Notes under the pieces: model-generated | What the model was told of the DNA's origin: nothing | The model's input: only the letters and a program-made list of their open reading frames with translations | The model's database searches: none | Position numbers and translations under genes: made by a program | Shown here: piece by piece, positions 45,924 through 56,800 of the stretch | Layout of the letters: the number at the start of each line of letters is the position of its first letter | How positions within the stretch are numbered: position 1 is the stretch's first letter | Source of the DNA: Fidelibacterota bacterium | GTDB lineage: Bacteria > Fidelibacterota > UBA2242 > JAFGTP01 | Assembly (NCBI GenBank): GCA_016934035.1 | Contig: JAFGTP010000030.1 | Span: 1 to 64,000, forward strand | Direction: 5' to 3' | DNA length: 64,000 nucleotides

Positions 45924-48131
45924 TTATGGTGTAACAGGATCGTTGGATCCCTCTTTTAATCTTTTTATTGTTTTGACCGATTCCTCCCGTAATTCGGCTG
46001 AAAGGTCCTTCTGGGTGATTAGCTGTCCGCAGGTTTCCAAAATATATTCGCGCTCTTTGGAAAAGGTAAACCACCCCAGAGCTTCAACCCCGACAATACG
46101 AGTGTCCGGATCTGTTTTTTTATCGAGGACAAAATTGCATACCTCCGCGACAGCCTGATGAAAGGAATAATTACGTAAGGTCCGCAGGTTACCCTTTCGC
46201 GCTTTATCGGTGGTGTCTGCCTGAAGGAGGTGAATAATTTCATCCAGCCATTCCTTGTCCCGCTTCAATCCACTGACAATTCTTTCTTCAAGAATTTCCG
46301 GTTCGGCAATCTTCGGCATTTGTGAACATTCTTTTTGGACTACAGAGATGGCCCGGACCGGATGGATCAGACCCAGTGACTCATCGGCCTGTCGCGCAAC
46401 CCTTTCGGAATGATCATACATCATCATTTTAGTTAACACCGGCAGGTAATCTTCGCGCCCGATTTTTCCCATCCAGATTGCGGTTATGCGGCGAATCATT
46501 TCTGACGGATCGCTTGCGCATTGCAGTAATATATCCTCAAAGGCTTTGGACCGTGTAAAAGAGAGACATTTCACAGCCTGCAGCCGAACAATATAAGAAC
46601 TATCGCCGTTATAAAGGTTGATCAATTCATCGATGAATTTTTCCGGTTGGCATTCATAGAGTTTCCTGACTGCTAACCCTCTCAATACCGGGTCTTCACT
46701 TTTTAATTGCTTTAGCCAGAATTTTTCATTTTTATTCAACCGTAAGTTTTTGATCAGGTCTGACGGAACTTCAGAAAAATGAAAGGTCGGATCACCGATG
46801 ATATGGGATTCCAGAAAAGTCCTGGTTTGGTGCCAGTGACCGACGCGAAAGCCTTTGTTCAGCAATCCCAGAAACTCATCGGCCCAGATGTCCTGCTTGA
46901 CGTTGACGGAGTTGGCAACAGCGGCAATCGTATTCCCGCCGTTAAAAAGATAGGCCCCGGAAATATAATCTGTCTTGAAAAACTGGCCATTGAAGCACTG
47001 GTCAAACATCACAAACTTCGGCTGAATGTTTATATCTTTCAGGTCGCTGGTGTAGATATCAAGGCCGGCGCTCAGCAGTGAATCGGCCAGGAGCATGGAA
47101 TCAGCCAGTGCATTATCCATCCATTCTATCGGCACGCCATAATTATTTACATAATACTCCTTCAACGGCACCAGGTCTTTTTTTCTTCGGGCTGCTCCCT
47201 GAATTTTGCTCCTTAAAAAGAGTTTGGCCGATTCAATATATCCGTCCATATTTTGGGGCAGGGGATAACCATTGAGATATTGGGTATCATAGGCTCCGTG
47301 CGCATGAAAGAGCGCCATATCCAATGCCGGATTCTGGATTTCTGTCAAGAGAATTTTTTTCATGTGATTAGAAGATGCGTGATTGAAATTTTTGATTTCA
47401 TGCCCGGACTTATATAGTTGTGGAAACTGCTCCCGCAGGGAAAGCAAATCCCACTCCCAGGAAGCCAGAGATTCGGAATGGTAACCATGGCCCGCAAAAG
47501 TCAGCATATTTTTGATTTCGTGAATTTCCTGTTTTTGACGTGCAATCCTTTCCAGGTATTCTCTGAGCAAAGTATATTTTTCTTCGGTATCGACCGGTGG
47601 TTTGATTCGGCCACTGTAGATTTCCTTATCAATCTTCTGGGGGCCTTCAGATGTCAGGGAGAAATAATAAAGAAGCGGATTGAGTGTATCCTGTTTAAGA
47701 AATTTAAAAGTCAGATCAAAATCTTCATAAAACCGGTCTGAAGCCACCGATGACCGTTGAAAATCCTTAAATCTCTCGGAATCCATTTTAAAAGCAGAGC
47801 AGAGATGCTGGGCATCCCGAATCATGGGTATCGGGACATCACCGACCAGAGCAATTCCCTCAAAGGCTTTTTCTGCCTGATATAATTTCATGACCTCAGC
47901 TTTGATGGCGTTGGGCTGCTCATCCTTTTCAATCATCAGGTAGCAGGCCAGCCCGTCTTTTTCAATCGCTGCTCGATAAGCGTCCACGGCTATTTTCGCT
48001 TTTCCATAGCTTTCCCGATCAATGACAATTGCGAAACTTCGATCCTGATGTCGGGACGGTTCCTCTAAAGTAAATTCTGCATACAGATAAGATGTTAGCA
48101 GCGCTGCGGTTAAAATAAATATTCTTTTCAT
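45924..48131 (-). CDS. Clan-CD (C25/caspase-like) cysteine peptidase with HEAT repeats
   Basis: A 735-residue exported protein with a signal peptide (ends LYA). The first ~455 residues resemble a gingipain-type fold: GIALVGDVPIPM, a His-Gly pair in LFHAHGAYD (His278), a Cys after a strand in VMFDQCFNGQFF (Cys379), and HIIGDPTFHF closing the domain as in C25 enzymes. From ~470 to the end come helical HEAT-type repeats (AVRKLYE, LQAVKCLSF, ITAIWMGKIGREDYLPVL). The link to HEAT repeats is unusual and suggests the protease docks on a protein partner. Located between the barrel gene and the polyferredoxin gene. The peptidase call is from motif pattern and remains to be tested. Confidence 0.72.
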   Translation of the reverse strand: MKRIFILTAALLTSYLYAEFTLEEPSRHQDRSFAIVIDRESYGKAKIAVDAYRAAIEKDGLACYLMIEKDEQPNAIKAEVMKLYQAEKAFEGIALVGDVPIPMIRDAQHLCSAFKMDSERFKDFQRSSVASDRFYEDFDLTFKFLKQDTLNPLLYYFSLTSEGPQKIDKEIYSGRIKPPVDTEEKYTLLREYLERIARQKQEIHEIKNMLTFAGHGYHSESLASWEWDLLSLREQFPQLYKSGHEIKNFNHASSNHMKKILLTEIQNPALDMALFHAHGAYDTQYLNGYPLPQNMDGYIESAKLFLRSKIQGAARRKKDLVPLKEYYVNNYGVPIEWMDNALADSMLLADSLLSAGLDIYTSDLKDINIQPKFVMFDQCFNGQFFKTDYISGAYLFNGGNTIAAVANSVNVKQDIWADEFLGLLNKGFRVGHWHQTRTFLESHIIGDPTFHFSEVPSDLIKNLRLNKNEKFWLKQLKSEDPVLRGLAVRKLYECQPEKFIDELINLYNGDSSYIVRLQAVKCLSFTRSKAFEDILLQCASDPSEMIRRITAIWMGKIGREDYLPVLTKMMMYDHSERVARQADESLGLIHPVRAISVVQKECSQMPKIAEPEILEERIVSGLKRDKEWLDEIIHLLQADTTDKARKGNLRTLRNYSFHQAVAEVCNFVLDKKTDPDTRIVGVEALGWFTFSKEREYILETCGQLITQKDLSAELREESVKTIKRLKEGSNDPVTP

Positions 48132-48175
48132 TCTGTTCCTTTTTTATATAAAATTCCTGACACATTCAGGAAAAG

Positions 48176-49642
48176 TTATTTTCTGATTTCCAATTTCAAT
48201 CCGGCTGACAACTCCCGGGCATCCTTAAAATATCCATTATCCGCTTGATCGCTAAACTGGTAGCGAATATCAACCAGGATATATCTGTTATTTTTGAACC
48301 GATAGCTGACAGCATACTTCAGCCAATAGGTCAAACGGTCAGTGCCATAAAAAATTTCTTCTTCAGCTGTAACCTGGTTGTAATACCAGCCCGTATTGTA
48401 GGCAAAGATTTTTTTATCACCAATCTTTGTCATTGAATAGCCGGGTTCCAATGATTGATTGAGTTTAGAAAAACCGGTATATTCAATTTCCAGTGAACCG
48501 CCCCAGGTACCGGAAGGAAAATAATCCAATATTCCGTTGAATTTATCTTCCCGCTTTAAAAATTGGGACGACCCAAACAATTTGGGGACCATGGCCAGGT
48601 GAGGGTTCAGAGGCAGGAGCAACTCCAGCTCACCGCCCAACTTTTCACTTTTGTACTCAAAAACTTCAATTTTCAGATCCGGATGATCAGCCGTGTAAAA
48701 GCGTCTGACACCCAGGGCCCGAAAGGCCAATTCGCTCTTTCCGGCCAGAGAAAAAGTTGCCTCAGCAAAGAAGGCCAGTTTCCGGGTTTCCATCCGCCCC
48801 TGATCTATGGGATAAGCGCCGCCGTCAACCGCTTCAATACGGCCCATCTCAAATTCCCCCCACAGTTTAGTTTCTTTGGCCCAAAGCCCTGATATTTTAC
48901 TATCCAGTTGCAGATTATGGCCTACAAAAGTTTGCTTGCGTTCCTCCGATGTTTCACCACGGAAAATGATGGGATTGTCAAGACCACGAACCTTAAAAAA
49001 TATCGGTGTTTTATCCTGGTCCAACGAATATTTGCTGGTGGCTGCCAGTTCCTCCAGATCAAAATAAGTATAATTCAGGCCGGTCTGGACAAAACCGCCG
49101 AACCTGTATCCAGTACCCAGTGAAAGGGCCAAATCCCGGTGCTTGATTATAGGTTTTGGGAAAACCTCTTTCATTTCCTCATCAACATTATAAAATAACT
49201 GACTGCCGAGAAACAATTTATTTTCCAGCAGGCTGTGGGAATAGCCCAGTTGCCAGTGAATGCCATTGAGTTCCAGGTCACCGGTGGAACTGTCTGCCAG
49301 CAGAAAAGGGAACCCAATATAGGGATTGCGATGGTGCACCCAGAGTTTATTGCCCAGTTTTTGCCGGTGGTAAGCCACATATCCTGAGAAAACCCCCTTT
49401 TTGAATAATTGCTTTTCACCCTCTGCGATGGTATTGATATTGAATAGATTATCCGGCTCAAAAACCTGTCCGAAATCTCCCTTTTGATTTTCCAATTCAA
49501 TCCCGAGGCGTTGAAAATCCCCAAGGAAATCACATATCCTCCAGGCCGGATTGGATTCATAAGCCGTCGAAATACCAATGTAATCGGCCACCTGCCCGTA
49601 AGCCGCGGAAAGAAGCAGCATCCAAATAAAAATCCTTTTCAT
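48176..49642 (-). CDS. Outer-membrane barrel protein of the TonB/DUF4876 trio (copy 1)
   Basis: A 488-residue exported protein with a signal peptide (ends AYG). The mature part is full of aromatic-alternating strands (KLWVHHRNPYIGFPFLLADSS, GYRFGGFVQTGLNYTYFDLEE, YWLKYAVSYRFKNNRYILVDIRYQF), indicating a beta-barrel. Start ATG overlaps the DUF4876 stop (ATGA) and has AAGGAGG. It is similar in size and position to the barrel gene at 57555-58994. Possibly the DUF6850-type family that accompanies DUF4876 in Bacteroidetes; I am not certain of that name. Confidence 0.75.
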   Translation of the reverse strand: MKRIFIWMLLLSAAYGQVADYIGISTAYESNPAWRICDFLGDFQRLGIELENQKGDFGQVFEPDNLFNINTIAEGEKQLFKKGVFSGYVAYHRQKLGNKLWVHHRNPYIGFPFLLADSSTGDLELNGIHWQLGYSHSLLENKLFLGSQLFYNVDEEMKEVFPKPIIKHRDLALSLGTGYRFGGFVQTGLNYTYFDLEELAATSKYSLDQDKTPIFFKVRGLDNPIIFRGETSEERKQTFVGHNLQLDSKISGLWAKETKLWGEFEMGRIEAVDGGAYPIDQGRMETRKLAFFAEATFSLAGKSELAFRALGVRRFYTADHPDLKIEVFEYKSEKLGGELELLLPLNPHLAMVPKLFGSSQFLKREDKFNGILDYFPSGTWGGSLEIEYTGFSKLNQSLEPGYSMTKIGDKKIFAYNTGWYYNQVTAEEEIFYGTDRLTYWLKYAVSYRFKNNRYILVDIRYQFSDQADNGYFKDARELSAGLKLEIRK

Positions 49643-50904
49643 TCGCCTGCCTCCTTGTCCTTCAAATATCCCGGTGTTGGACTTTCCAAAATTTCAAAAT
49701 CAATGGAACTGTTATTATTATCCATCAGGACCCAGCGTCCCTTTTCAACCCGTTCGATACGTCGCTGGACAGATTGACCGCTGTACATATCAAACCCTCC
49801 GGTCAGTCCGGCGTCAAGAGAGGGATCCAATCGTTTGTATTCCATTTCCGATAAATTGTCCCGGTACTCCACTGCATCAAAAACGGCTTCTTTGGGTAAC
49901 AGGAGTCTTTCAAAATCATCGTAACCCCAGGCATAGGGGTCCTTGACTTTCATAATCACCAGAGCATTATTCATCACTGAATACAGAAAATCATTGCCAT
50001 ATTTATGATGGATTTGAATCATATTGGTCGCATCATAATTAACATCCCCTTTATTGGGGACAAAATATTCAAAATCGCATCCGCTGAGGTCCAGACTGCT
50101 GTGATTGTATTCCTGGTGGTTGACCGCATCCTGGGCAATCAATTTGAACTCACCCGGAGCAATAGGATAGTCGCACCCGGTCCCGGGAAACATGTAAGCA
50201 TGAACCGCATGAATAAATTCTTCTTCAGCAAATCCGTATTCCAAATCTGCGATCAGCAGACTGTCAAGATAGATAGTATCCTCAGAGTTGTTATACAGCT
50301 CGGTAAACTGATCATGATAATAATAAGGGATCGGGTCCGCCGGTGAGCCATTATAATAAATTTCACTGAAAACAAGTTTTCCCAGAGAAACCGGACTCAG
50401 GTAAATTTCAATGGAATCTTCTTTTGAAATATTGACACTCTGGATTTGGCCGTTGAGGACGCGTTCAATATTTTGTCCGGTGACAGAAAAAATTTCTTCC
50501 TTCGAATATCTTCTGGTAACGGAAAAATTGTAAATATCGGGCAGGATATCCTCCAGTATAGCTTTACCATTTTCATCAGATCGTTGCTCGACAAAATTCT
50601 GGTAGGACAGTGAAGAAGCAAAAACCTGGGCATCTTTGACGACAACATTACCAGTCAGAGATTCTGTCAGACCCGAAGTGTCTTTGACCGTAAGATAATA
50701 ATCCAGTCGCATAGATTTGGGCGGCGCGACATTTTCCGTGCAGGAGGAAAACAAACCCAAGGCAGCAATTATTCCTGCCATTTCAAAAATCCTGAGGCAT
50801 AAATTTTTGATAACATTCAATTTTTTTTTGCCCATGAAATGGATGCTGAACATCCAATTTTTTATCTTTACAAAGGCCTTAAATTTTTTATTAAAACAGG
50901 TCAT
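49639..50904 (-). CDS. DUF4876-like lipoprotein (copy 1)
   Basis: A protein of up to 421 residues. A lipobox LFSSC at about residues 53-57 marks a lipoprotein; GGGGTGATTA before the ATG at 50904 supports this start although the leader is long, and ATG at 50835 is an alternative. After a short beta domain (~75-165) comes KLVFSEIYYNGSPAD...HDQFTELYNNSEDTIYLDSLLIADL, which matches the lamin-tail-like core of DUF4876. It overlaps the TonB receptor by 14 bases and the barrel gene by four, so the trio is translated together. Probably a surface or periplasm-facing lipoprotein that works with the receptor. Confidence 0.75.
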   Translation of the reverse strand: MTCFNKKFKAFVKIKNWMFSIHFMGKKKLNVIKNLCLRIFEMAGIIAALGLFSSCTENVAPPKSMRLDYYLTVKDTSGLTESLTGNVVVKDAQVFASSLSYQNFVEQRSDENGKAILEDILPDIYNFSVTRRYSKEEIFSVTGQNIERVLNGQIQSVNISKEDSIEIYLSPVSLGKLVFSEIYYNGSPADPIPYYYHDQFTELYNNSEDTIYLDSLLIADLEYGFAEEEFIHAVHAYMFPGTGCDYPIAPGEFKLIAQDAVNHQEYNHSSLDLSGCDFEYFVPNKGDVNYDATNMIQIHHKYGNDFLYSVMNNALVIMKVKDPYAWGYDDFERLLLPKEAVFDAVEYRDNLSEMEYKRLDPSLDAGLTGGFDMYSGQSVQRRIERVEKGRWVLMDNNNSSIDFEILESPTPGYLKDKEAGE

Positions 50905-53608
50905 TAATCACCCCGCTGAATTCTATCCCAAAAAAGAGTTCGGGATTAAGCCTGGTATAGGATTTGGTCCCTTCAGACACCCGTTGTCTTCTGTATAAAG
51001 GCCGGCTGTCAAAAAAGTTATTCACGAAAAAGGAAACCTCGGAACCTTTGGTAATGGACTTGCTGACCCGCAGATTGAACAGCCAGATTTGGGTTTGGTT
51101 TTCTTCAATTCCCCAATAGTCCGGATAATTCCGTTTATAGGTAGAAGGAAGTGTTCCTGTTCTCTCGAACTCAGAAAAGAGAACCTTTTCGCCCTGATCG
51201 GTAAAATAACCGACTGCCAAAGAATCCTGATATCCAAGATTGCGGTCTTTATCAAAAACCACCTGTTGGGATTCCAGGGTCACCCAGGCGCCCAGTTTTT
51301 TTATCTGAAATTCCATTCGGTAATTAATCAGCAGGTTTTCGGTTTCAATATTCACCGGGTTCCAAAATGGAAGCACCTCCTTGCCGCTGGAATTGTCCAC
51401 CAGATAGGTCGAGGCATAGTCAAAGGCCTTGCTCTCTGAACGGGTTTTGTTATAAGCAGCTTCAAGGCGAAATTTAACACTCATTGGTGTCAGTGGCGCT
51501 GTCTGCAATGAAAATTCAATGCCCCCGGATTTTGTTTCATGGGAATTTTCATAGATACTGTAAAGCGTCGAGACCGAATCATTGATCGCCATTCCGTTCA
51601 TATTCGGGTTTCCGGGGGTCCAGTTCGGATAATCATATTTGTATAAAAAAATTGGTTTGACCAGTGAGCTGGAAAATCCCTTTTCTGAATGATTTTGATA
51701 ACCGGTGGCAGAAAACCCCAGTTTGCCAATTTTCTGATGAAAACTAATTTCCTTTTTGGTCTGCCGGGAGCCTTCCAGATTCGGGTTTTCTCTACTGAAA
51801 ATATGGGTGGACACCACAGCCAGGCGGGTAGAATCCACCTGTGTGTAGCGATTGATGTCAGCCACATCATAGTAGAGAGAGTTCGGATAAAGCATACTCA
51901 GGGGCGGTGCTTTGGATGTACTGCCATAGCCGATACGCAGCTGGGAATTGTCTGAGACATAGATCAGCATGTTGAGACGAGGATTGATAAACATGCCGTG
52001 ATCATCGGAAAAAGGACCAGATTCTTTTCCATAGGATTCAATTCGTAAACCGATGCTCAATTGGAATTTTTTCAGCCATTCACCCTTAATTTTATCTTCC
52101 AGGTAAAAGCTGGAAATCAGCAAGGCCGGAATATCGTCATAACTCCTGGGACGATCACGAAAAGCCGAGGTAATGGACGGCGGCGTCATAGGATCAAATA
52201 TACGGCCTTTGCCACGGTTGGATTCATGTCTGAAAGTCAATCCGCCGGTGATATTGTTTTGCAGACCGCCCACTAAAAAAGAATTGATATATTCCAGATT
52301 AATATATTGGTTCAGGGCCCGGCCTTTCACCCACAATTCCGAGGTATCGGTTTTGAAAAAATACCCCTCCTGGACACCTTCGGTCATTCGGTCTGTAAGA
52401 TAGGTATTATCACCGGTCAGCAATTGTTTATTATAAGAATTCTGACGGTTATAATTGATAGAATAGACCACTTCCAGTTTTTGTTTCGGTGACAACAGCC
52501 AGGTGCCATCATGGGTATATCTTAAAATGTAATCCCGGTTGTATCTTTCAGACAGTGTCAAATCTCCTTTGCGAAGCCCCTGTTCATCAAACGTCCGGGT
52601 GTAATAAAACTTGTTTTTTACTGTATATAGATTTTTGAACAGGGAAAGGGTATGGGACAATTGTCCGGCAATTCTGGAATAATCATAATCGTCTACGCGA
52701 ATATCCCGAATACTGTTGGCATAATTGAAATTGTAATTGAAAAACTGTTCAAAAAGTTTAACCCCCCCATTCAGATTGGCTTCCTGGTTACGAAGATTGT
52801 ATTTGTATTTCAGCCGCTGGTCAAGACTGGTGGATTTTGTTTCGACTTTGATAATGCCTGAGGTCAGGTCGCCATATTTTGCTGACGGGATTCCGCGTAT
52901 AATTTCCAGTTTTTCAATATTGTCAGCCGGAATCTGTCTCAGATCGATACCCTCATTGGTAGTGGTTCGGTCAATTGTCCCAGTGTTAACTTTGGTATCA
53001 ATCTGCATGTTGGCATTATTGGATATGGGAATATTGTCCAGAATGATCTGGGTACCCATGGAGGCATTATCATCGGCAACCGAGCCGGTGGAGGATTGGC
53101 GCAAACTCACCTGTTTTTTATCCTGCAGCCCTGGATTTTCAAAGCGCTGTCCCGGCACCAGCTTCATCACATCACTGAGGCTGGTCGCCTGAATATGTTC
53201 GATTTCACCGGCTGTGACTGTGGTTTTGGTTTCCGCCTCATTGGTGAGAAGTTTATTATCTGCATAAACCCGAATACCGCCAATCTCGAAATATTTGATT
53301 TGTAACTGGTAATTTTGGATTACATTTTCCCCGAACCGGAAGTTTATTTTTTCTTCAATCTGTTCAAAGCCGATATGGGTTATCAGCAGCGTAAACTGAC
53401 CTTCAGGGGCTTCGATGATAAAATTTCCCCCTTCATCGGTAGCAGCACCGATCATGCTTTCTTTCAGCATGACATTGACACCGATCAACGGCTCGCCATC
53501 AAGGTCCGTAATACGGCCTGAAAACTTTACTGCTGCGAAAAGATTTCCCGCAATTACACCAAAAATCAGGAGTAATTTTATGATTTTATGCAATTTAAAT
53601 TTTTCCAT
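50891..53608 (-). CDS. TonB-dependent receptor with carboxypeptidase-regulatory-like N-terminus (copy 1)
   Basis: A 905-residue outer-membrane receptor. After the signal peptide (ends FAA), residues ~27-105 are a CarboxypepD_reg-like domain (GRITDLDGEPLIGVNVMLKE). The plug follows at ~115-265 with GEIEHIQATSLSDVMKLVPGQ and LRQIPADNIEKLEIIRGIPSAKYGDLTSGIIKV, and a 22-strand-type barrel covers the rest. Such receptors import ligands with energy from TonB-ExbBD; the ligand cannot be read here. Homologous to the receptor at 60081-62678, sharing whole plug motifs. GGAAG precedes the ATG. First gene of a five-gene operon. Confidence 0.92.
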   Translation of the reverse strand: MEKFKLHKIIKLLLIFGVIAGNLFAAVKFSGRITDLDGEPLIGVNVMLKESMIGAATDEGGNFIIEAPEGQFTLLITHIGFEQIEEKINFRFGENVIQNYQLQIKYFEIGGIRVYADNKLLTNEAETKTTVTAGEIEHIQATSLSDVMKLVPGQRFENPGLQDKKQVSLRQSSTGSVADDNASMGTQIILDNIPISNNANMQIDTKVNTGTIDRTTTNEGIDLRQIPADNIEKLEIIRGIPSAKYGDLTSGIIKVETKSTSLDQRLKYKYNLRNQEANLNGGVKLFEQFFNYNFNYANSIRDIRVDDYDYSRIAGQLSHTLSLFKNLYTVKNKFYYTRTFDEQGLRKGDLTLSERYNRDYILRYTHDGTWLLSPKQKLEVVYSINYNRQNSYNKQLLTGDNTYLTDRMTEGVQEGYFFKTDTSELWVKGRALNQYINLEYINSFLVGGLQNNITGGLTFRHESNRGKGRIFDPMTPPSITSAFRDRPRSYDDIPALLISSFYLEDKIKGEWLKKFQLSIGLRIESYGKESGPFSDDHGMFINPRLNMLIYVSDNSQLRIGYGSTSKAPPLSMLYPNSLYYDVADINRYTQVDSTRLAVVSTHIFSRENPNLEGSRQTKKEISFHQKIGKLGFSATGYQNHSEKGFSSSLVKPIFLYKYDYPNWTPGNPNMNGMAINDSVSTLYSIYENSHETKSGGIEFSLQTAPLTPMSVKFRLEAAYNKTRSESKAFDYASTYLVDNSSGKEVLPFWNPVNIETENLLINYRMEFQIKKLGAWVTLESQQVVFDKDRNLGYQDSLAVGYFTDQGEKVLFSEFERTGTLPSTYKRNYPDYWGIEENQTQIWLFNLRVSKSITKGSEVSFFVNNFFDSRPLYRRQRVSEGTKSYTRLNPELFFGIEFSGVINDLF

Positions 53609-53766
53609 TTGGCTTCCAAAAATTTTGAGAGTTTTAACGATTTGTATTCAAGACAAGAATAAGAAAGAGAGGATCCTCTCTATTCGCCCTGACCTGGCAA
53701 GATTCCTGGTTTTCAAATTACAAATCTCAAGAATTTTGGTAAAAGGTTTAAAAAATATCGCAATAA

Positions 53767-53806
53767 CAAAATAATACCGGGCTGCCAGATCAGGCAACCC
53801 GGTATT
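53767..53806 (-). terminator. Intrinsic terminator of the upstream TonB operon
   Basis: AATACCGGGCTGCC and GGCAACCCGGTATT form a 14-bp stem with one mismatch around AGATCA. On the minus strand it follows the stop of the 1229-residue protein gene and is followed by ATTATTTTGTT, as in an intrinsic terminator. Confidence 0.85.
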
Positions 53807-53813
53807 TCATACA

Positions 53814-56800
53814 CTATTTCAACAGGGTCATTTTTTTCATCGAGACAAAATTATCTGCCTGGATTTTATAAATATATACACCACTGGACAGGTGTGATGC
53901 ATCAATATTAACCGTGTAATATCCGGCCGGCATAACTTCGTTTTTAATCTTGGCGACTCTTTGTCCCTGGAGGTTGTAAATATCCAGGATTACGGTCGCA
54001 TCTTTGGGCAGGTCGAAAGAGATGCTGGTTGTCGGGTTAAAGGGGTTCGGATAATTTTGATGTAAAGCAAATTCAGTCGGAAGTTTTTCTTCATCATCAA
54101 GGGCATTGGGGGTTGTGACATCATTATAAAAATGGGTCACGGTGCTGTTTGTATCGGGAACAACATAAACGCGATTAGGACCGCCGTTAGGAAATTCCGA
54201 AGTATCCCAATTGCTGTTGATTCTGAATTTGTATTCTAATGTCTGGCCGGCTGTCAAACCAGTGACTGTAGTTGTATAAATCTGATCGTTATCTTCATCA
54301 GTCAAAATGGACGCAGTGCCACCCCAGCCATTGAAGTTTCCAGCCAGATCCAGGTTGTCAACCCCGGCAGTGAAATGACCGTTGGCAATTTGTACAGACA
54401 TATTGCAATTAAAAGTTACACTGACCGGGACCATCGGGCTTTCGACGGTAAAATTGTCAAATAAAATACTGGATGAACCGGTATTGTATTTGTAAATACC
54501 GGGGTATCCGGCTTCCAGGAAAGGAGATTCGTCCACATAGGGGCAACCGGGCATTTCGACGCCATCAATGAATACCCAAAACTGGTTATCCACAACGGTG
54601 ACTTTGAAATTATGCCATCCGGTTTCCAATCCGGCGTAATCTGTTCCAGCATTCCAGGCGGCGCTGATATGCCAGTTGGTGCCGTCAAATCCCTGGAGTT
54701 TGATCTGTCCGTTATCTGCAGACGATGAATTTCGATAAACTACCCGGTAATAGGCCAGATCATTGTTGGCCATTTTGATACCCAATCCGGAATAAAGCGG
54801 CGCATTGGCGTCTGCCGGTCCGATAATATGGATATCAGCGGATACTGTATAATTTTCCATAACAGCATCTTTGACATGAAGCAGTCCTGTGTATCCGGCA
54901 TCGGTATAAACACCGACATGACTTCCCCAGGCACTGGCGCTGGAATCCGCTATTTCCAAAGAACCATCTCCACCAGAAGTGTTGATGCTCCATTCCAGAT
55001 CATAGTCTCCGCCATCAAAGGTTTCTGTCATCGGCAATGCAGGAGTCAGGCTGACAAAATTTTCCGTCACTGTGCCTCTGAAACTATACCCGTCATTATA
55101 TTGGTCACACAGAGCGATCATTCGAATCCAACCCGCAGGTGCTGCAGTCCATTCGTCAAGGTCACTATCTTTGTCGATATAGATATAGCTGGTATTGGTA
55201 CCATCTGTAACGTCAACAGAACCATTGCTTCCGGCAGCGGGCCATTGTGTCAGGTCCAACTGGACAGGTTCAACTTCCACCAGCATGGCTTCATAAGCTT
55301 CTCCCAACTGAGTGATTTTTATCGGAGTGGGTTCTACAACATTGCCGGTGCTCAACACAACCACATCAGCAGCATCATCGATGACGACTTCAGAAATACC
55401 GGCGTATTCGGCAATTTTACCAATTACCTGAACTTCATCGCCAATATTGACTTCAATAGCTGCACTGCCATATAGAACGATACCAGCGGTTTCATCCTGC
55501 ATGTAGTACTGACATTTGGAACCAAAGTTCGGGCTCGTAATGATACCCTTGACTTTAACTTCCATATCGAGATAGTCCAGAACTCCGTTGGTATCAGCAT
55601 CGACTTTGGCTGCAGCAATGGTCATCAGTTCCGGTTCATTGACCAGATTGAGGCTGATGATCGCGCCTCCCTGACCAACGGCCCAGACTTTTGTGTTTGC
55701 CAGCTTGATTTTCTGCAAAATTCCGGTTGTCGGGCTGGTTTCTGCAATCCAGGTAATACCGGCATCTTCTGATCTATAGATTTTTCCGTTTTCACCGACT
55801 ACATAAACCAGATTATCACTGACAAATTCAACATCATAAAGATCGTCGCCATCGGGCTCTGTGAAAATTTCTTCGATAGCTGCCAGGTCACTGACTGTGG
55901 CCCTGTAAATTTTTCCGGCTGAAGCAGGAATGATGACCACACCATTGCGGACTTTTACCGCCCGCATTGCATTGTTACCGACATCAATGATCAGCGAATC
56001 TTTGATCACAGCACCGGAGGCATCAAAAACGCCATAGGTGACTTTACCACTGGATTGAGAAGTAATGACGGTATTTTCATCCAATGCGCAAATGTCATAA
56101 ACAGTTCCACTGTTAAGTTTGGTATCGCTCCAGGTGACACCGCCATCGCTGGTTTTCATGACGTAGCCAGATGAACCACCAACAAAAGCAACATTTTGGT
56201 TGTAGACATGCATTGCATTGATATGTTTATTGGTATTCAAATACATGGGGTTTTCAACCAGTGTATAACTGGTGCCGCCATCAGTGGTTTTCAATAATAA
56301 TCCTGATCCACCGCCAATCAAGCCATTGGTTGGGCTCATAAATTCACATTCATAGAGATTTTCATTGCTGTGGCTGGCATAATTATTCGGAAAATCAAAG
56401 TTTTTACCACCATCTTTGCTGACAGTGATTTCACCACCACCCCAACCGGTAATCACCAGGGTATTATCATTGGGTATACCAATTCCCCAAAAGCTCACCG
56501 CCGGCCATTCGGAAATATTACTCCAGGTTTGCCCGCCGTCTGTCGTGGTTTTCCACATACCATTGGCCTGGCACACAAAACCCGTGTCGGCATCAGTGAA
56601 TTCTACAATACTGTAGGTCTGACCGGAACCGGTCCAGAGGGTGTCAAAAGTCGCACCGCCATCCTGAGTTCTTACCAGAAAATCTCCGGCCAGGAAAAAG
56701 GTGTTTGCATCCACGACTTCAACAATGTAGTTTCTGTCATAGCCATAAGAAAGACCGCCAACCCGGGTATAGTTTACACCGCCGTCTGTGGATATCAGGG

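Noticed and set aside
54828-55475. 215-residue plus-strand frame inside the sorting-domain protein
   Set aside because: Antisense shadow of a repeat-rich gene; no start signal and no domain.
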